Origin: Schizochytrium sp. CCTCC M209059 | Lineage: Eukaryota > Sar > Bigyra > Thraustochytrida > Thraustochytriidae | Length of the DNA: 64,000 bases | Reading direction: 5' to 3' | Assembly (NCBI GenBank): GCA_000818945.1 | Contig: KN805402.1 | Location: forward strand, 174,835-238,834 | Part shown: positions 29,384 to 39,600 of the stretch, piece by piece | Layout: each line of letters begins with the position of its first letter | How positions within the stretch are numbered: position 1 is the first letter of the stretch | Translations under genes and position numbers: made by a program | Notes under the pieces: model-generated | What the model was told of the DNA's origin: nothing | The model's input: only the letters and a program-made list of their open reading frames with translations | Databases searched by the model: none

Positions 29384-29905
29384 GCCGCCCAGGATCGCGC
29401 GCACGCTCGCGAGCGGCAGGCCCGGCGGAACCGGGACCGCGCGCGCGGCCGGCACGACGCGCGAGTAGGCCGCCGCGCCACCCGCCCGCGCCAACCCTCC
29501 GCGCGCGCCGCGTGCCCGGCCGAGCGAGTCGAGTCGAGTCGAGTCGTGCCGAGTCGAGTCGAGTCTGCCGTGCCCGCCATCGCGCTCTCACCGCGACGGA
29601 CGCTGCGGCACGAAGGGACCTATCGCGCGCGCCGCCGGATAGACCGCTTACGGCCTGTGCGTCCCCCGCCGCTGGCCTCCGCGCGGGTCCGGCCTGACAA
29701 CGCGCGTCTAACAGAGAGGGAAGGGAGAGAGACCAAACGGCCGCGAGGAGCGGCGAGCGAGTGGCGAGAGGGCGCGCGGCGAGCGGAGCGAGGCAAGGAA
29801 GAGGAGGAGGAGAAGGAGAAGAGGTTATGGACTGCTAGATCTTTGGTGGGCGAGCGAAGAGAAACGAGGGTTTGAGCGGAGAAAGCAGCGGAGCACGAGA
29901 AGTGC
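29384..29905. other. Divergent promoter region with (gagtc)n repeat
   Basis: Lies between the RGG/RS gene (-) and the TPR-glycosyltransferase gene (+). It is CpG-rich, with a gagtc pentamer array at about 29524-29570 and a purine-rich (gga)n stretch at about 29795-29825. It could serve both genes as a bidirectional promoter. Confidence 0.5.
29524..29570. repeat. (gagtc)n imperfect pentanucleotide repeat
   Basis: About eight gagtc units, interrupted by one gtgcc unit. Confidence 0.8.
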
Positions 29906-31336
29906 ATGCAAGGTGCAAAGACAGGTATCTCTGCGCCCTGTCCTGGGCCTTTTCTTGCCTTGCCTTGCCTTGCCTTAGCTTTCCCCACCTTCCCGGTACG
30001 TGTGATGGAGTCCCAGGCGAGCCTGCTGAGGATTCCAAGCGGCCACACGAGGTTCTCGTGGGCTGGGCGAAATCATGCCGAGGACATTCCGGTGGGACAC
30101 ACGTGGGAAAGCTGGTATGGTCGAGACGCAACTCCAGAGCAAGAAAAGCGTGCGCGCGCATATGGTAAACTCGCCGGAGTGGTCCGTCGACGAGGCCAGC
30201 ACAAACGAGCATTGACAGGACTACGATCTGCACTAGAAATGGCGCCGGCCCTTCCGGCGACGCACTACAATCTTGGGTGCGTTTGGGACGATCTCGGAGC
30301 TCTTCCCCTTGCCATTGCGCATTTCGAAATGGCAACAAGTCTGAAACCATCCTTTCTTGAGGCCTTTGACTGCTTGGCCGGAGCTTTGCTCAAGCGTGGT
30401 AGTCGTAAGGATCTGGAGCGCGCAAGAGTGGCCTGCGAACAAGCCTTGCGTCTTGCGCGAAACGACAGCGCTGCGCACTGGAATTTGGGGAGTGCCCTGC
30501 GAAGACTCGGCAAAGCTAATGAAGCGATTGCGCGGGCGTGGAGCGCGATTCTTTATGAGTGCAAGTCTCCAGGGTTTACCCCTTTGATCGTTGATGTGAA
30601 GACGCTTGGTGGCAATGACCCACGTGAAGCGAGATTACCGCAAGACTCAGCAGTCGCTGTCGTCTGCGTCAAATGGGGTACAAAGTACGACGCAGTCTAC
30701 GTGAACAACCTGCGCGCGGCAGTGTCTCGACATATTGGCAACCTTTCACACGAGTTCTTTTGTTTTACTGAGGATCCTTTGGGCGTTGACGGCTCGACCC
30801 GTCCGCTCCCAGACAACGAATGGACGGGGTGGTGGCACAAGGCGTCAGTTCTCTTTTCAGGTCATCTAGAGAGACATATTTCAGAACGCTTTGAGCGCGT
30901 GCTGTACTTGGACCTTGACACGGTCATTGTGGGTCCGATTCAAGACATTGCCGAATACGCGGGTCCGTTTGCGACACTGTACACAAGCGATTTTGGCAAG
31001 ACGGAAGATAGAGAAGGTGGGTACAATAGTTCAATGATGGCGTTTCCGCGCGGGTGCGAAGCGCTGCAAACGGCGATCTTTGGCCAACTTGACGCTTTGG
31101 GCGTGGACCACGTGAAGCGTTTCGTGCACCGACTGGATTTCTGGCTGGAAATGACGGTGCGTGGCGCTGCGTCCCTGCAGGCGCTCTTCCCCGGCCGTCT
31201 GCTCGACTTCAAGACGCACGTACGTGAGACGGACTCGCTGCCGACCTCCGCGAGCGTCGTGAACTTCCCGCTCCGACCCAAGCCGCACGAGGTCGCGGAC
31301 GCCGCATGGATGCAGGCGCACTGGCGTCCCGCGTGA
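29906..31336 (+). CDS. TPR-glycosyltransferase fusion protein
   Basis: 476 aa from the ATG at 29906; MESQ at 30005 is an alternative start. The short N-terminal hydrophobic stretch (FLALPCLALAFPTF) is encoded over a tgcct pentamer repeat and may be leader DNA. Residues about 80-215 hold three TPR-like helical hairpins (YNLGCVWDDLGALPLAIAHF, HWNLGSALRRLGKANEAIAR). Residues about 250-470 are a GT-A fold nucleotide-sugar transferase: AVVCVKWGTKYDAVYVNNLR, then YLDLDTVIVGPI with the DxD metal motif, then GGYNSSMMAFPRG. This fits a GT8-like enzyme (glycogenin/LgtC type). Donor and acceptor are unknown. TPR plus GT is reminiscent of OGT, but the catalytic fold here is different. Confidence 0.75.
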   Translation: MQGAKTGISAPCPGPFLALPCLALAFPTFPVRVMESQASLLRIPSGHTRFSWAGRNHAEDIPVGHTWESWYGRDATPEQEKRARAYGKLAGVVRRRGQHKRALTGLRSALEMAPALPATHYNLGCVWDDLGALPLAIAHFEMATSLKPSFLEAFDCLAGALLKRGSRKDLERARVACEQALRLARNDSAAHWNLGSALRRLGKANEAIARAWSAILYECKSPGFTPLIVDVKTLGGNDPREARLPQDSAVAVVCVKWGTKYDAVYVNNLRAAVSRHIGNLSHEFFCFTEDPLGVDGSTRPLPDNEWTGWWHKASVLFSGHLERHISERFERVLYLDLDTVIVGPIQDIAEYAGPFATLYTSDFGKTEDREGGYNSSMMAFPRGCEALQTAIFGQLDALGVDHVKRFVHRLDFWLEMTVRGAASLQALFPGRLLDFKTHVRETDSLPTSASVVNFPLRPKPHEVADAAWMQAHWRPA

Positions 31337-32089
31337 ACTTTGACTTTATAGTAATAGGCCTTAGGCACCTGCACGAACCATGATTTCTACAATTGTTGCG
31401 CGCTCCCTCTGCCTGTGCTCAACGCACACGACCGCAGGCAGCCGCCGCCGCGCGACCTGGTCTCCACCATCGCTCGGCATGTCAGCGCTCCTCTTGCGCG
31501 CGGCGGCCCTCCCGCACGCCTCGCCAGAGCGCCCCCTCGCGGCCCCGGGTCCTCGCGTTTGTAGTCCTCGTCGTTGTAGTCCTCGTCGTTGTGGTCCTCG
31601 TCGTTGCGGCGCGCCTTGATGCCGCGCGGCACGTGCTGGCATCTCTTCCTTTTTCAGGCTGGATCCCGCGGAGGGCGCAGGGACCCTCGGCGGGCGTCCC
31701 TCTCTTCCCCCTCAATTTTTCTCCATATCTTTTCGTCTTCGGCGCGCGTCTGCCCTTCTGCGGCGGCGGAGGCGGCGGCCGCGCGGGCGCGTTGGGCTCC
31801 GAGTTGCGGGCGTTGGCCGGGCCGCCGCCGATGGACTGGCCGGGCGGCCGCGAGGCAGAGCTCAAGTCGGCCTTGGTGCCGGTTCGTTCACTTCCTTTCT
31901 TTTCCGCCTTCGACTCCTGCTTGCTCCTGCTCCTGCTTCTGCGTCTGAGCCGCGCGATCTTTGCATGCACGGCATGTACTCCGGCTTCCTCAGATCGCGA
32001 ACGGCGAGCAGCGCGAGACGCACGAGGAGCACGCGACGCACGGCGAGAGCGAGCGCGGGAGCGAGCGAGGGGGCGCGAGAAAGGCGAGC
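31337..32089. other. Spacer with 15-bp minisatellite
   Basis: A gtcctcgtcgttgta unit is repeated about 3.5 times at about 31561-31611. The DNA is GC-rich and its open frames on both strands are repeat-driven. The right end is the promoter of the SOD-like gene, with gagcgcgggagcgagcgag-type sequence just before the ATG. Confidence 0.55.
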
Positions 32090-33244
32090 ATGGCGACGCG
32101 CAAGCTGGTCCTCGCGGGCGCCGCCGTCCTGGCGGCGCTCGTCGGCGGGGCGCACGGCGTGCGTGTGGAGGAGGTGGCGGAGACGCAGCTCAAGGAGAAG
32201 GAGTGGGAGGCCAGCGGGATGATGAAGAAGGGCTGGCGCCGCAAGAACAAGCCCACGGAGATCACCCTGGAGGACCTCCAAGCGGGAAAGTACCAGCTCG
32301 ACTTTGATCTCAAACCGTTCTTACTCAAGGCCCAAGACGGCACGGCGATCGGCTTTGGCGCCGTGGAGGTCAAGGACGGCGACAAACTCGACGGCGGAGA
32401 TGAAGAGGGCGCGGGCGGCGGCCCGGGCGAAGGTGGATCGAGCAAGGCCCCTTCGGCTCAAGTCGTGCAGCTCGAGGCCTATCCTGGCTCCGGCATCGAA
32501 GCCGAGGAAGTGGTGACCGTGATTGAGCCTATTGTTGTGCACCTTTACGAGGAGAACGACATGGCGACCATCTGCGGTACCCTCGGTAACCTCGAGCCCA
32601 ACTCGAGTGGCGGCATTCACGTGCATTCGGGCAGCGTTTGCGAAACTGCTGGACCTCACTACTGGGAGGGCGACGGCGAAGATCCCTGGGCTGGGGCCAA
32701 GTGGTACTCTGACGAGAATGGTGTCGCTGTACTCAACATCTCCACGTCTCAGCCGTACGTGGCTCTCGAGCGCGACTCGACGCCCGGACGCACCGTGGTC
32801 GTGCACAACTCCGAGGGCACTCGCGTTGCTTGTGAGGCGCTTCGCGTGGAGCATGCCGTGCAAACTATCATCGAACCCGTCGGGGACTCGACGATGAACG
32901 GCTTCGCCTACTCCAAGTATGAGGATGGCGAGCTCTATGTTTTTACTTGGGCTGACGCCATTGCGGAGGCCGTTGATGGAAAGGTGTTCCTCATGGCTCA
33001 CAGAACCTGCCCAGAGGATGGCGACTTTTCGAGCTGGCGTGGCGCGAAAGCCTGGAGAGCCCAAGAATACACTGTCTCTTCCACGTACCAGGGCTCGAGC
33101 CTGTTGAATCGCACCCAAACCTACTTTCCTATTCCTCTTGGTGGACTTTCCCCGGAAGAGGCTTTCCACAAGTACGAGCCGATTGCCCTGGTCTACCGCG
33201 ATGTGAATGGCAACGTTCTCGGATGTGGCGATGTTTCTGCCTAA
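32090..33244 (+). CDS. Secreted protein with tandem Cu/Zn-SOD-like domains
   Basis: 384 aa from the ATG at 32090. Residues 1-23 form a classic signal peptide (MATRKLVLAGAAVLAALVGG, cut near AHG). An acidic/Gly-rich linker lies at about 105-130. Domain 1 (about 140-265) resembles Cu/Zn superoxide dismutase: GGIHVHSGSVCE gives the HxH copper ligands, AGPHYW a third His, and RTVVVHNSEGTRVACEAL the fourth ligand and closing Cys. Domain 2 (about 270-384) repeats the plan (GKVFLMAHRTCPEDGD ... IALVYRDVNGNVLGCGDVS) but lacks the HxH and the fourth His, so it probably binds no copper. Several NxS/T sites fit a secreted glycoprotein. Actual dismutase activity is uncertain because the zinc ligands are not clear. 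Confidence 0.75.
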   Translation: MATRKLVLAGAAVLAALVGGAHGVRVEEVAETQLKEKEWEASGMMKKGWRRKNKPTEITLEDLQAGKYQLDFDLKPFLLKAQDGTAIGFGAVEVKDGDKLDGGDEEGAGGGPGEGGSSKAPSAQVVQLEAYPGSGIEAEEVVTVIEPIVVHLYEENDMATICGTLGNLEPNSSGGIHVHSGSVCETAGPHYWEGDGEDPWAGAKWYSDENGVAVLNISTSQPYVALERDSTPGRTVVVHNSEGTRVACEALRVEHAVQTIIEPVGDSTMNGFAYSKYEDGELYVFTWADAIAEAVDGKVFLMAHRTCPEDGDFSSWRGAKAWRAQEYTVSSTYQGSSLLNRTQTYFPIPLGGLSPEEAFHKYEPIALVYRDVNGNVLGCGDVSA

Positions 33245-33924
33245 GGCCGTTTCGACGAACCTTTTCGACATCATCCACACCTCCATTCAAGCTCGTCCAT
33301 TTCAATAAGTCGATGACGCGTGCAAAGAATTGTCAAGATTTTCTTTTCCAAGAGTCGTTTCGTTCTTTCCCTTTGATTTGCTTTATCTTGATGATCCAGT
33401 CCAGCACTTACTGGTCTAGGACCTTCCTTGACCTGTATTTTCTGAGATGCCTCTATTTTGCGCCTGCGCAGACAGCAATCACTTCCGAGCTTTGTTTGTA
33501 TGTTTATCCGATTCATCTATCTTAACAAGGGATCGTGGGGCAAGCAATGAGAGTTCAAAAAGTTATCGTATTAGCAAGGCTTGTGTGGTAAGCTTTCAGC
33601 TCATCAATCCAGTCACGACATTGGGTTGGTTAGTGGCGACTCACAGCCGGTAGTATCTGCGCAACGCATTTCACCAACGGCTATATTTACATTTTGTGAG
33701 GAAGGTGGACATCTCATTATACATTAAGACTGCGGACGAGCGAGCGAGCAAGCAAGCAAGCGAGCAAGTGAGCAAGGGAGCGAGCATGCTCGATTGCAGG
33801 GGACTATATCACGCTCCAAAGCGCCCGTTTCCTTGCTTTGCGGGGCGAGCTTTCAGAGCAGTGCATCCACTGCACTTCAAACGATAGATCACACATCGAT
33901 TCATCAGGGTTCACGTACAACATC
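33245..33924. other. Spacer; no gene seen
   Basis: AT-rich after the SOD-like gene, with a (gagc/aagc)n run at about 33738-33776. The next frame opens from a TTG at 33838, treated as leader. Confidence 0.5.
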
Positions 33925-36417
33925 ATGGTGATGAGAGCGCCCTCAAAACCGAGGAGCACAACTCGAGCAAAAGGTTCGCGCCGCATGCGCCGACCCAGCG
34001 CGGCGCGCATCCTGACCGATTTTAGCGAACCTGTTTATAAGGCGGGAGCAAGACTCTACGTTACAGACACCGAAGCCAGAACCACCGCGCGTGTCTTTAT
34101 TCCCCTCGAACTGAGACTCGAGAAGCTCTCCAGCGATGAGTATTTTCCTCTTGATGGACAACTTGCCAAAGGCACGCCCAAAAGTCTGACGCGCTCGTTG
34201 TGCGTTATCGCGCAAGAGCCAAAGTCCCGCGCAAAGACAGGACTTGTCTTGCATGTTGCGGACATTGAAGCTTTCCGATTTTTTTTGCAAGATACCGGCG
34301 AAGAAGAAAATGCAATGAGAAGCGACATTGAAGCAGTACGGGACTGGTTGCAGAGTGTGCCAGGGGCTAGCATACCGTCGAATCATGTTCTCTCTTCCGT
34401 GCTTGCTCGCATTCTCCACTGCACGAAGACAGAACATCGCTTCGAGCTCATTTGCGATCCAGGCCGCATGGCAAAGCTCGAGCGTGCGCTGAGCGCGCGT
34501 CGTCCGAGTAGCGCGCACATTCCTCGAACCGCGGGCGGATCGGCACCACATGCTCGCGAAATAAAGCTCGTCTCTGGCGCAAGACCGCCGCGCTCAGATC
34601 TCAGCGTGGATGAAGAGAGCGACGAGGCTACTGACGCTGCAACGCGGGCTTTTCAAGCTACGCAAAATATGAAAGAGCAAAACCAGCGAATGCGGGCAGG
34701 GAGCGCTGCAAATTCTGACCATCATCTCACCCAAGCAAGCATCGCAGTCAAGTCCATTGCAAGTGAACTTCAGCGCCAACAAAATGGCATCGTTGCACAA
34801 AACATCGCAGCCACCGCTTTTCAGGCAGACGAGGTCAAGAAGCTCGACGAACTACGCTCGAGTCATAGCAAGCGTCGTGAAGCAAATCGCGTCTATCGCC
34901 AAAAAATGCAAGAGGCTGTCGCCGCTAACGAATTGGCCATGAGGCTCGAAGCCAAAGCCCGCAGAGAAAAGGTACGTCATACAAGGGAGATGGCGCGCAT
35001 GAAGTGGAGTTGCTTCCCCTTTGCCAATGGCGGGCGTTGGCAAAAAGGTACCGTAATTGGGCCCGGACCATTGCCCATTCGCAAGCTTGCCCTCCTCAGA
35101 CGCCCTTCGCCTTGCGATGAGGAGCAAGAAGAAGAGGAAATTCATCTTTCCTCCCATCATCGCCATCGCCACCAGAGTGGGTCTTCTTCAAGTCAACGGG
35201 ACCGCGTTGCTGCTGCATTTGAGCTTTTGCGTAGGCTCGCAAAGACATATGACCCTCACTATTTGGACTTTGATCGCGCGTTTCTTCGACTCGATCGCGC
35301 GAGTCGGGGCTTCCTGCGCCCAGCCGACTTTCGTATCATGATGCGGCCCCTCGGCCTTTCGGACGACGACCACATGCTTTTGTGGTCACATTTTGATCGC
35401 AATCAATCTGGATTTGTCGCAAAAGACGACCTCGTTTGGGGCTTTTACAACAAGCGCCAAGTCCTGCAGGAGGCTCAGCGTGTTGATGACTCTACACTTT
35501 TCCGGGCCGAGGTGTTAGACCACATCATACATGAGCAGAAAATTGATGGTGGTGAAAGTGTCGAGGAAAGCAAAGCGACTGAAGGCAGCAAAAAGAAAGA
35601 CCCATCCGAAAACAAGACTACCGTCATGGTACGTCTTGGAGGCGTGCGCGAATTGCACGATCTTCCAGACGGATACAAGGTTTTCTGCATCGCATCGTGC
35701 TGCCAAATTTGCAAGGATGACAATGAAGACACATTGGTTATTTCAAGCGAGGCTCGCAGCGAAGTCGCTTTAGCAAAGTTGATGGGAAACAATTCTCACG
35801 CTATGCAGGTAAATTGGGATGATGATTCGGCCTCGATCGAGCTTCCTGGCGTGTTCACCAAGCATATCGAGATGGAGCATCTGCTTCTTGAATTTCGTGC
35901 GACAGCCCCGGGTGCAACTTCCGATGTAAATTCCCTCTTCTTAGGAGAAATCTTCTTTCCTCTTACGCAGCTCGATTTGCGGACGGCAAGCGATTTAACG
36001 TGGCTCTCCTTGCGGCACGGGGCTCATCACGGACAAGCTCAGGTACAGGTGCGCGTTGCAGGACTGGTGACGGCCAGGCAAAAAGCTTGCCGCTCTCGTC
36101 CTGGGCCGAGACAGGTTAATGTGCGGACTGAATGTGTGACCCCCAATTCGGAGCCGGCTCGTGAGATACACCAAGTCTCGCCAAAGGAGCAGTATTTCGA
36201 TCATGTCGATGAATTTCCCCGCGAGCGTGCCGCCGCAAAGTCAGTCTTACTCTCACTACTCCATGACACTTCGCGATCGCCTTTATCTTCAAACACTGAG
36301 GGTCACATGGTCGATACAGGAGATGCATATCTCGATCGGCGCTATGAGCAAGATCGGCGCTATGAGCAAGATCGGCGAGAGGCCAAGTCACAACTCGATG
36401 CTTTGTTGAGATTGTGA
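33925..36417 (+). CDS. EF-hand, coiled-coil and C2-like protein
   Basis: 830 aa from the ATG at 33925 (a second ATG follows at 33931). A basic N-terminus precedes a globular region (about 20-210), then a long charged helix (about 255-385, many Gln/Arg/Glu/Ala) that looks like a coiled coil. A paired EF-hand module lies at about 455-515. Hand 1 has a degenerate loop (LDRASRGFLRPAD) and hand 2 a canonical one (DRNQSGFVAKDD), so one calcium ion is likely. Residues about 590-745 resemble a C2-type beta sandwich (VMVRLGGVRELHDLPDGYKV ... VQVRVAGL). The C-terminus has two copies of RRYEQD. The family is not recognised; a calcium-responsive cytoskeletal or ciliary role is possible (inference). A decayed copy of its last 130 coding bases lies in the 3' flank. 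Confidence 0.72.
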   Translation: MVMRAPSKPRSTTRAKGSRRMRRPSAARILTDFSEPVYKAGARLYVTDTEARTTARVFIPLELRLEKLSSDEYFPLDGQLAKGTPKSLTRSLCVIAQEPKSRAKTGLVLHVADIEAFRFFLQDTGEEENAMRSDIEAVRDWLQSVPGASIPSNHVLSSVLARILHCTKTEHRFELICDPGRMAKLERALSARRPSSAHIPRTAGGSAPHAREIKLVSGARPPRSDLSVDEESDEATDAATRAFQATQNMKEQNQRMRAGSAANSDHHLTQASIAVKSIASELQRQQNGIVAQNIAATAFQADEVKKLDELRSSHSKRREANRVYRQKMQEAVAANELAMRLEAKARREKVRHTREMARMKWSCFPFANGGRWQKGTVIGPGPLPIRKLALLRRPSPCDEEQEEEEIHLSSHHRHRHQSGSSSSQRDRVAAAFELLRRLAKTYDPHYLDFDRAFLRLDRASRGFLRPADFRIMMRPLGLSDDDHMLLWSHFDRNQSGFVAKDDLVWGFYNKRQVLQEAQRVDDSTLFRAEVLDHIIHEQKIDGGESVEESKATEGSKKKDPSENKTTVMVRLGGVRELHDLPDGYKVFCIASCCQICKDDNEDTLVISSEARSEVALAKLMGNNSHAMQVNWDDDSASIELPGVFTKHIEMEHLLLEFRATAPGATSDVNSLFLGEIFFPLTQLDLRTASDLTWLSLRHGAHHGQAQVQVRVAGLVTARQKACRSRPGPRQVNVRTECVTPNSEPAREIHQVSPKEQYFDHVDEFPRERAAAKSVLLSLLHDTSRSPLSSNTEGHMVDTGDAYLDRRYEQDRRYEQDRREAKSQLDALLRL

Positions 36418-36428
36418 GCGCCGACTTA

Positions 36429-36555
36429 TGGCGATCGCCATTTATCTTCGGAATTTTGGGGGTCGTACGGTCGATACGAACGGCGCATACTTTGATTGGC
36501 ACGATGAGCAAGAGCGGTCGGTGGGAGGCAACGTCACAACGACAAGGTCTTGACA
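36429..36555 (+). repeat. Degenerate tandem copy of the EF-hand gene's 3' coding end
   Basis: The stretch beginning gcgatcgccatttatcttc (36431) aligns base by base with 36273-36410 of the preceding gene at an offset of about 158 bases. Shared blocks include gcgatcgcc, tttatcttc, ggtcgata, gatgagcaaga/tatgagcaaga, aggc and gtcacaac. The copy carries one RRYEQD-like unit where the gene has two, is full of changes and is not in frame. Confidence 0.75.
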
Positions 36556-36615
36556 TGCAATTTACGAATTATTAAATTCATCCAGCTAATTTTCTACTCC
36601 TGCTGTACCGTCAAT

Positions 36616-39600
36616 CTATCGACGACCACGACCACCGCGAGGCTTGCCACGACCGCGACCGCGACCACGGCCGCCACTAGAGCCTCCGCGGCCCATGGCG
36701 CGTCGTCTTGATTCAGCGAAAGAGCTGGCCTCTTGTTTCTGAAGCCACTTCTTCTCCTTGGCAGAACCGTTATCGGTCTCAAGAAGTTGCGCAAAAGCAT
36801 CGGCATCTGCGAAGCTTGCTGCGGCCTTGTTTCGCTTACTAGGCCTCTTGTTGTCGTCTTCGTCATCATCGTCGTCGTCGTCAGCATCATCGTCATCGTC
36901 CGAACCAGCAAAAGCGAAAGACGAACCTCCTGCGCCCATAAGATCGTCATCATCGTCGTCGTCGTCACTCAACTCGCCATCGAGGGCAGCATTTTCCATC
37001 TCCTCATCGTCGTCGTCCGAGTCAGCATCGCCGAAGAGGGCGGCCTCAGAGGATAGCTTCGACTTCGCCGCTGAGGTCTTGTCATCGTCTTCATCCTCGC
37101 TGTAGTCAAAATCCAGGTCCATGTCACCATCAACGTCGGCCTTGCCAAATGTGTCTTGCATGAGTTTATCAGCAAGCTTATCCGCAAAAGCATCAATCTC
37201 CTCCTCATTGTCATCTTCTGGATCCACAGAAACACCCTTACCAGAGTTCATCTTCTCGTAGAGGTCACTACGAAGATCACGATTCTCGAGCTTGGCCTGG
37301 CGGTGAAAGTACTGATGGAAGAAGCGATCCTCTTCGGGAATTTCATCCTCCGACTTGAGCAGAAACTTGGCGGAATTCACAGAAGGTTGCGTTGCCTTAC
37401 GGCCCAGGCGAGCAATGCGGCCGTGCATGCCAAAGGTGTGCTTCGTGTCTTTCGACTTGAGGGTATCGATATCTCGCTGACGCGGATTACGGTAGACAAA
37501 GCGATCGAGAAATGCAGTTCCGCTAAAATCGCGCAGCGGATCGCCCTCGTACGCGAGGCAGCCTGGATCGCGGATCAAGTCCTGGGCAAACTTGCGCACG
37601 GACGGATGGTAGTGCCGCGAAAAAACCTGAATCTCCCAAAGGAGACACGTCTTGGAGCACCCAGCAAAACGAGGCTCGCGCTTGGCAATATCGTACTTGT
37701 CACCGCCGGAATCTTCGTCGACGGCGATACGAGCTTTATCGTCTTGGTCTTGAGCGAACTTCTCCTTCTCCTCTTCGCTGTTTCCCTCTTCATCGTCGTC
37801 GTCGCTGTCATTCACCACGAGCAGCTTGGGCGTCGGCGTCATTGCCGCGATCGACTCATCATCTTCATCTTCATCCTCATCGTCTTCATCTCCCGTGGTC
37901 TTGGGTTTCGCTCCGTCCCTTGCAGACGCACCTGTTTCCACCTCCGCTTCTGGCTGGGCGTCTCCATTTGCGGACACGTTTGCATCCGAGCCAAAGATCA
38001 TGTCGCGAAGCGCAGGTCGCTGCCGAGCAATGGCTGATACGAGGACAAGAACGCCGGCGGCAAAAGGCGCTGAGGAATTCGCAGCCACCTGAAGCATTCG
38101 CTTGACGAAAGCGCGGATGCGGGGAAGCACAACATCACTCTTGATGGCGCGAAACAAGACGTTGAGGAACATGGTCTGCTTGGAGGAGCTCCGCAGCTCG
38201 TCCGAATACAGTTTGGCGTACAGCGTGCGGAAAAATCTGTCAGAGAGTGCGTTGCGGGCAAGCATGATTTGCAGAAGCAGCATGAGGGCCTGCGTTGCCG
38301 TTGCAAAGCTGCTCACGTGGACCATCTTGAAAAGAGTGTCGATCTGCTCCTCAAAGTCAGCGCCCTGGCTGTTGGCATAGGGGAAGGCGCGGTTGACACC
38401 GGTAAGAATGGCCGAAAGCAGACGAGATTTGATCTCTTCCACAGAGACCTCGAGTGTGGGGTCGGCGGCAGCATGCTGCTTGGCCTTATTCTTGGACTTG
38501 TGGTGGCTTTTGCCCTTGCGGCCGCGTTTCTTGCCCTTTTTCGCGGAGGCGACCACAATTTGGGCTGGTTCGTCCGTTTCGCCAAGTGTGTCCATGCCCA
38601 TGGTGTGCTTGAAGAGGCGAATGTAGATGTTAATGAGTTTCTGTGCAAGCGCCTCGTCGTTGTTGCGTTGTAGAACAATTTGGTTCAAAAATACAGCGCC
38701 GTAGTAAATGCCACGCGCCGGTGTGCGAGGCCGAAAGAGAAATTGCTCGACCTCGGTTGCAACAACGGCACGCATGTTTGGATGCGCATCCAGAAGCTGG
38801 CCCAAGAGAAAGACTACGTGAGAGGCCAGGCGCTTGGTGGAGTCGCCGAGTTTGTTCACGATGAGCATGAGCAGCATTTGCTCCTGCTCAGGCTTTTCGC
38901 GGAGGAGGCGACAGGCAGTCGTGACTGCCTTGCGTTTGGTGTGCTCAACTGTGTCAAATGACCACTGCTCGAGACTGCGAACGTACTGAAGAAACCTCGC
39001 CTTGATCTCGCCCTCGATCATCCAGTACTCTAGGTGAGACGCGGTGACAGCCTTGCGGCCCTTGGCGCTCAGACTCTCAACGTTCTCATTGAAGGAACGC
39101 AGCGGTCGGTCGGAGGGCAGCAGATTGTTGATAAACAAATCAGCGAGGGCGTCGATGGCGAGTTCTGCTTCCCGGCGACCCTTCGAGGAGGCCATGTTGA
39201 CAAGTGATTGAAGCGTGTCGAGTTGCTCAGGCGGTGCCGACGAGACACTCAAAGCCATTGCGGCCACCTTATCAGAGACGGTACCAGAGTGCATCACCTT
39301 GCGCATCCATTGGCTGTCGGGATCGTTTCGCCGCTGCGCAGCGAGTGCAGCCGCTCGTTTCTGGACCAAGGCTTCCGCGCGCGTACGGAGTTCGCCAATG
39401 GCTTCGTACTTTTCCCGTTTGAGCTTTGCCCGGCTGCTGGCGTTCATGGCTTCGAGATCGGCTTCACGCTCGAGGTCAAGTGGCGCGAGTCGTTCCGCGG
39501 CATCTTCGAACCAAAGCGATCCAGGCTCGTCCTCAGGGGCTCCATCCTGTTCTTCACCCTCTTCTCCTTCCTCGTCTTCGTCTTCGTCATCATCGTCCTC

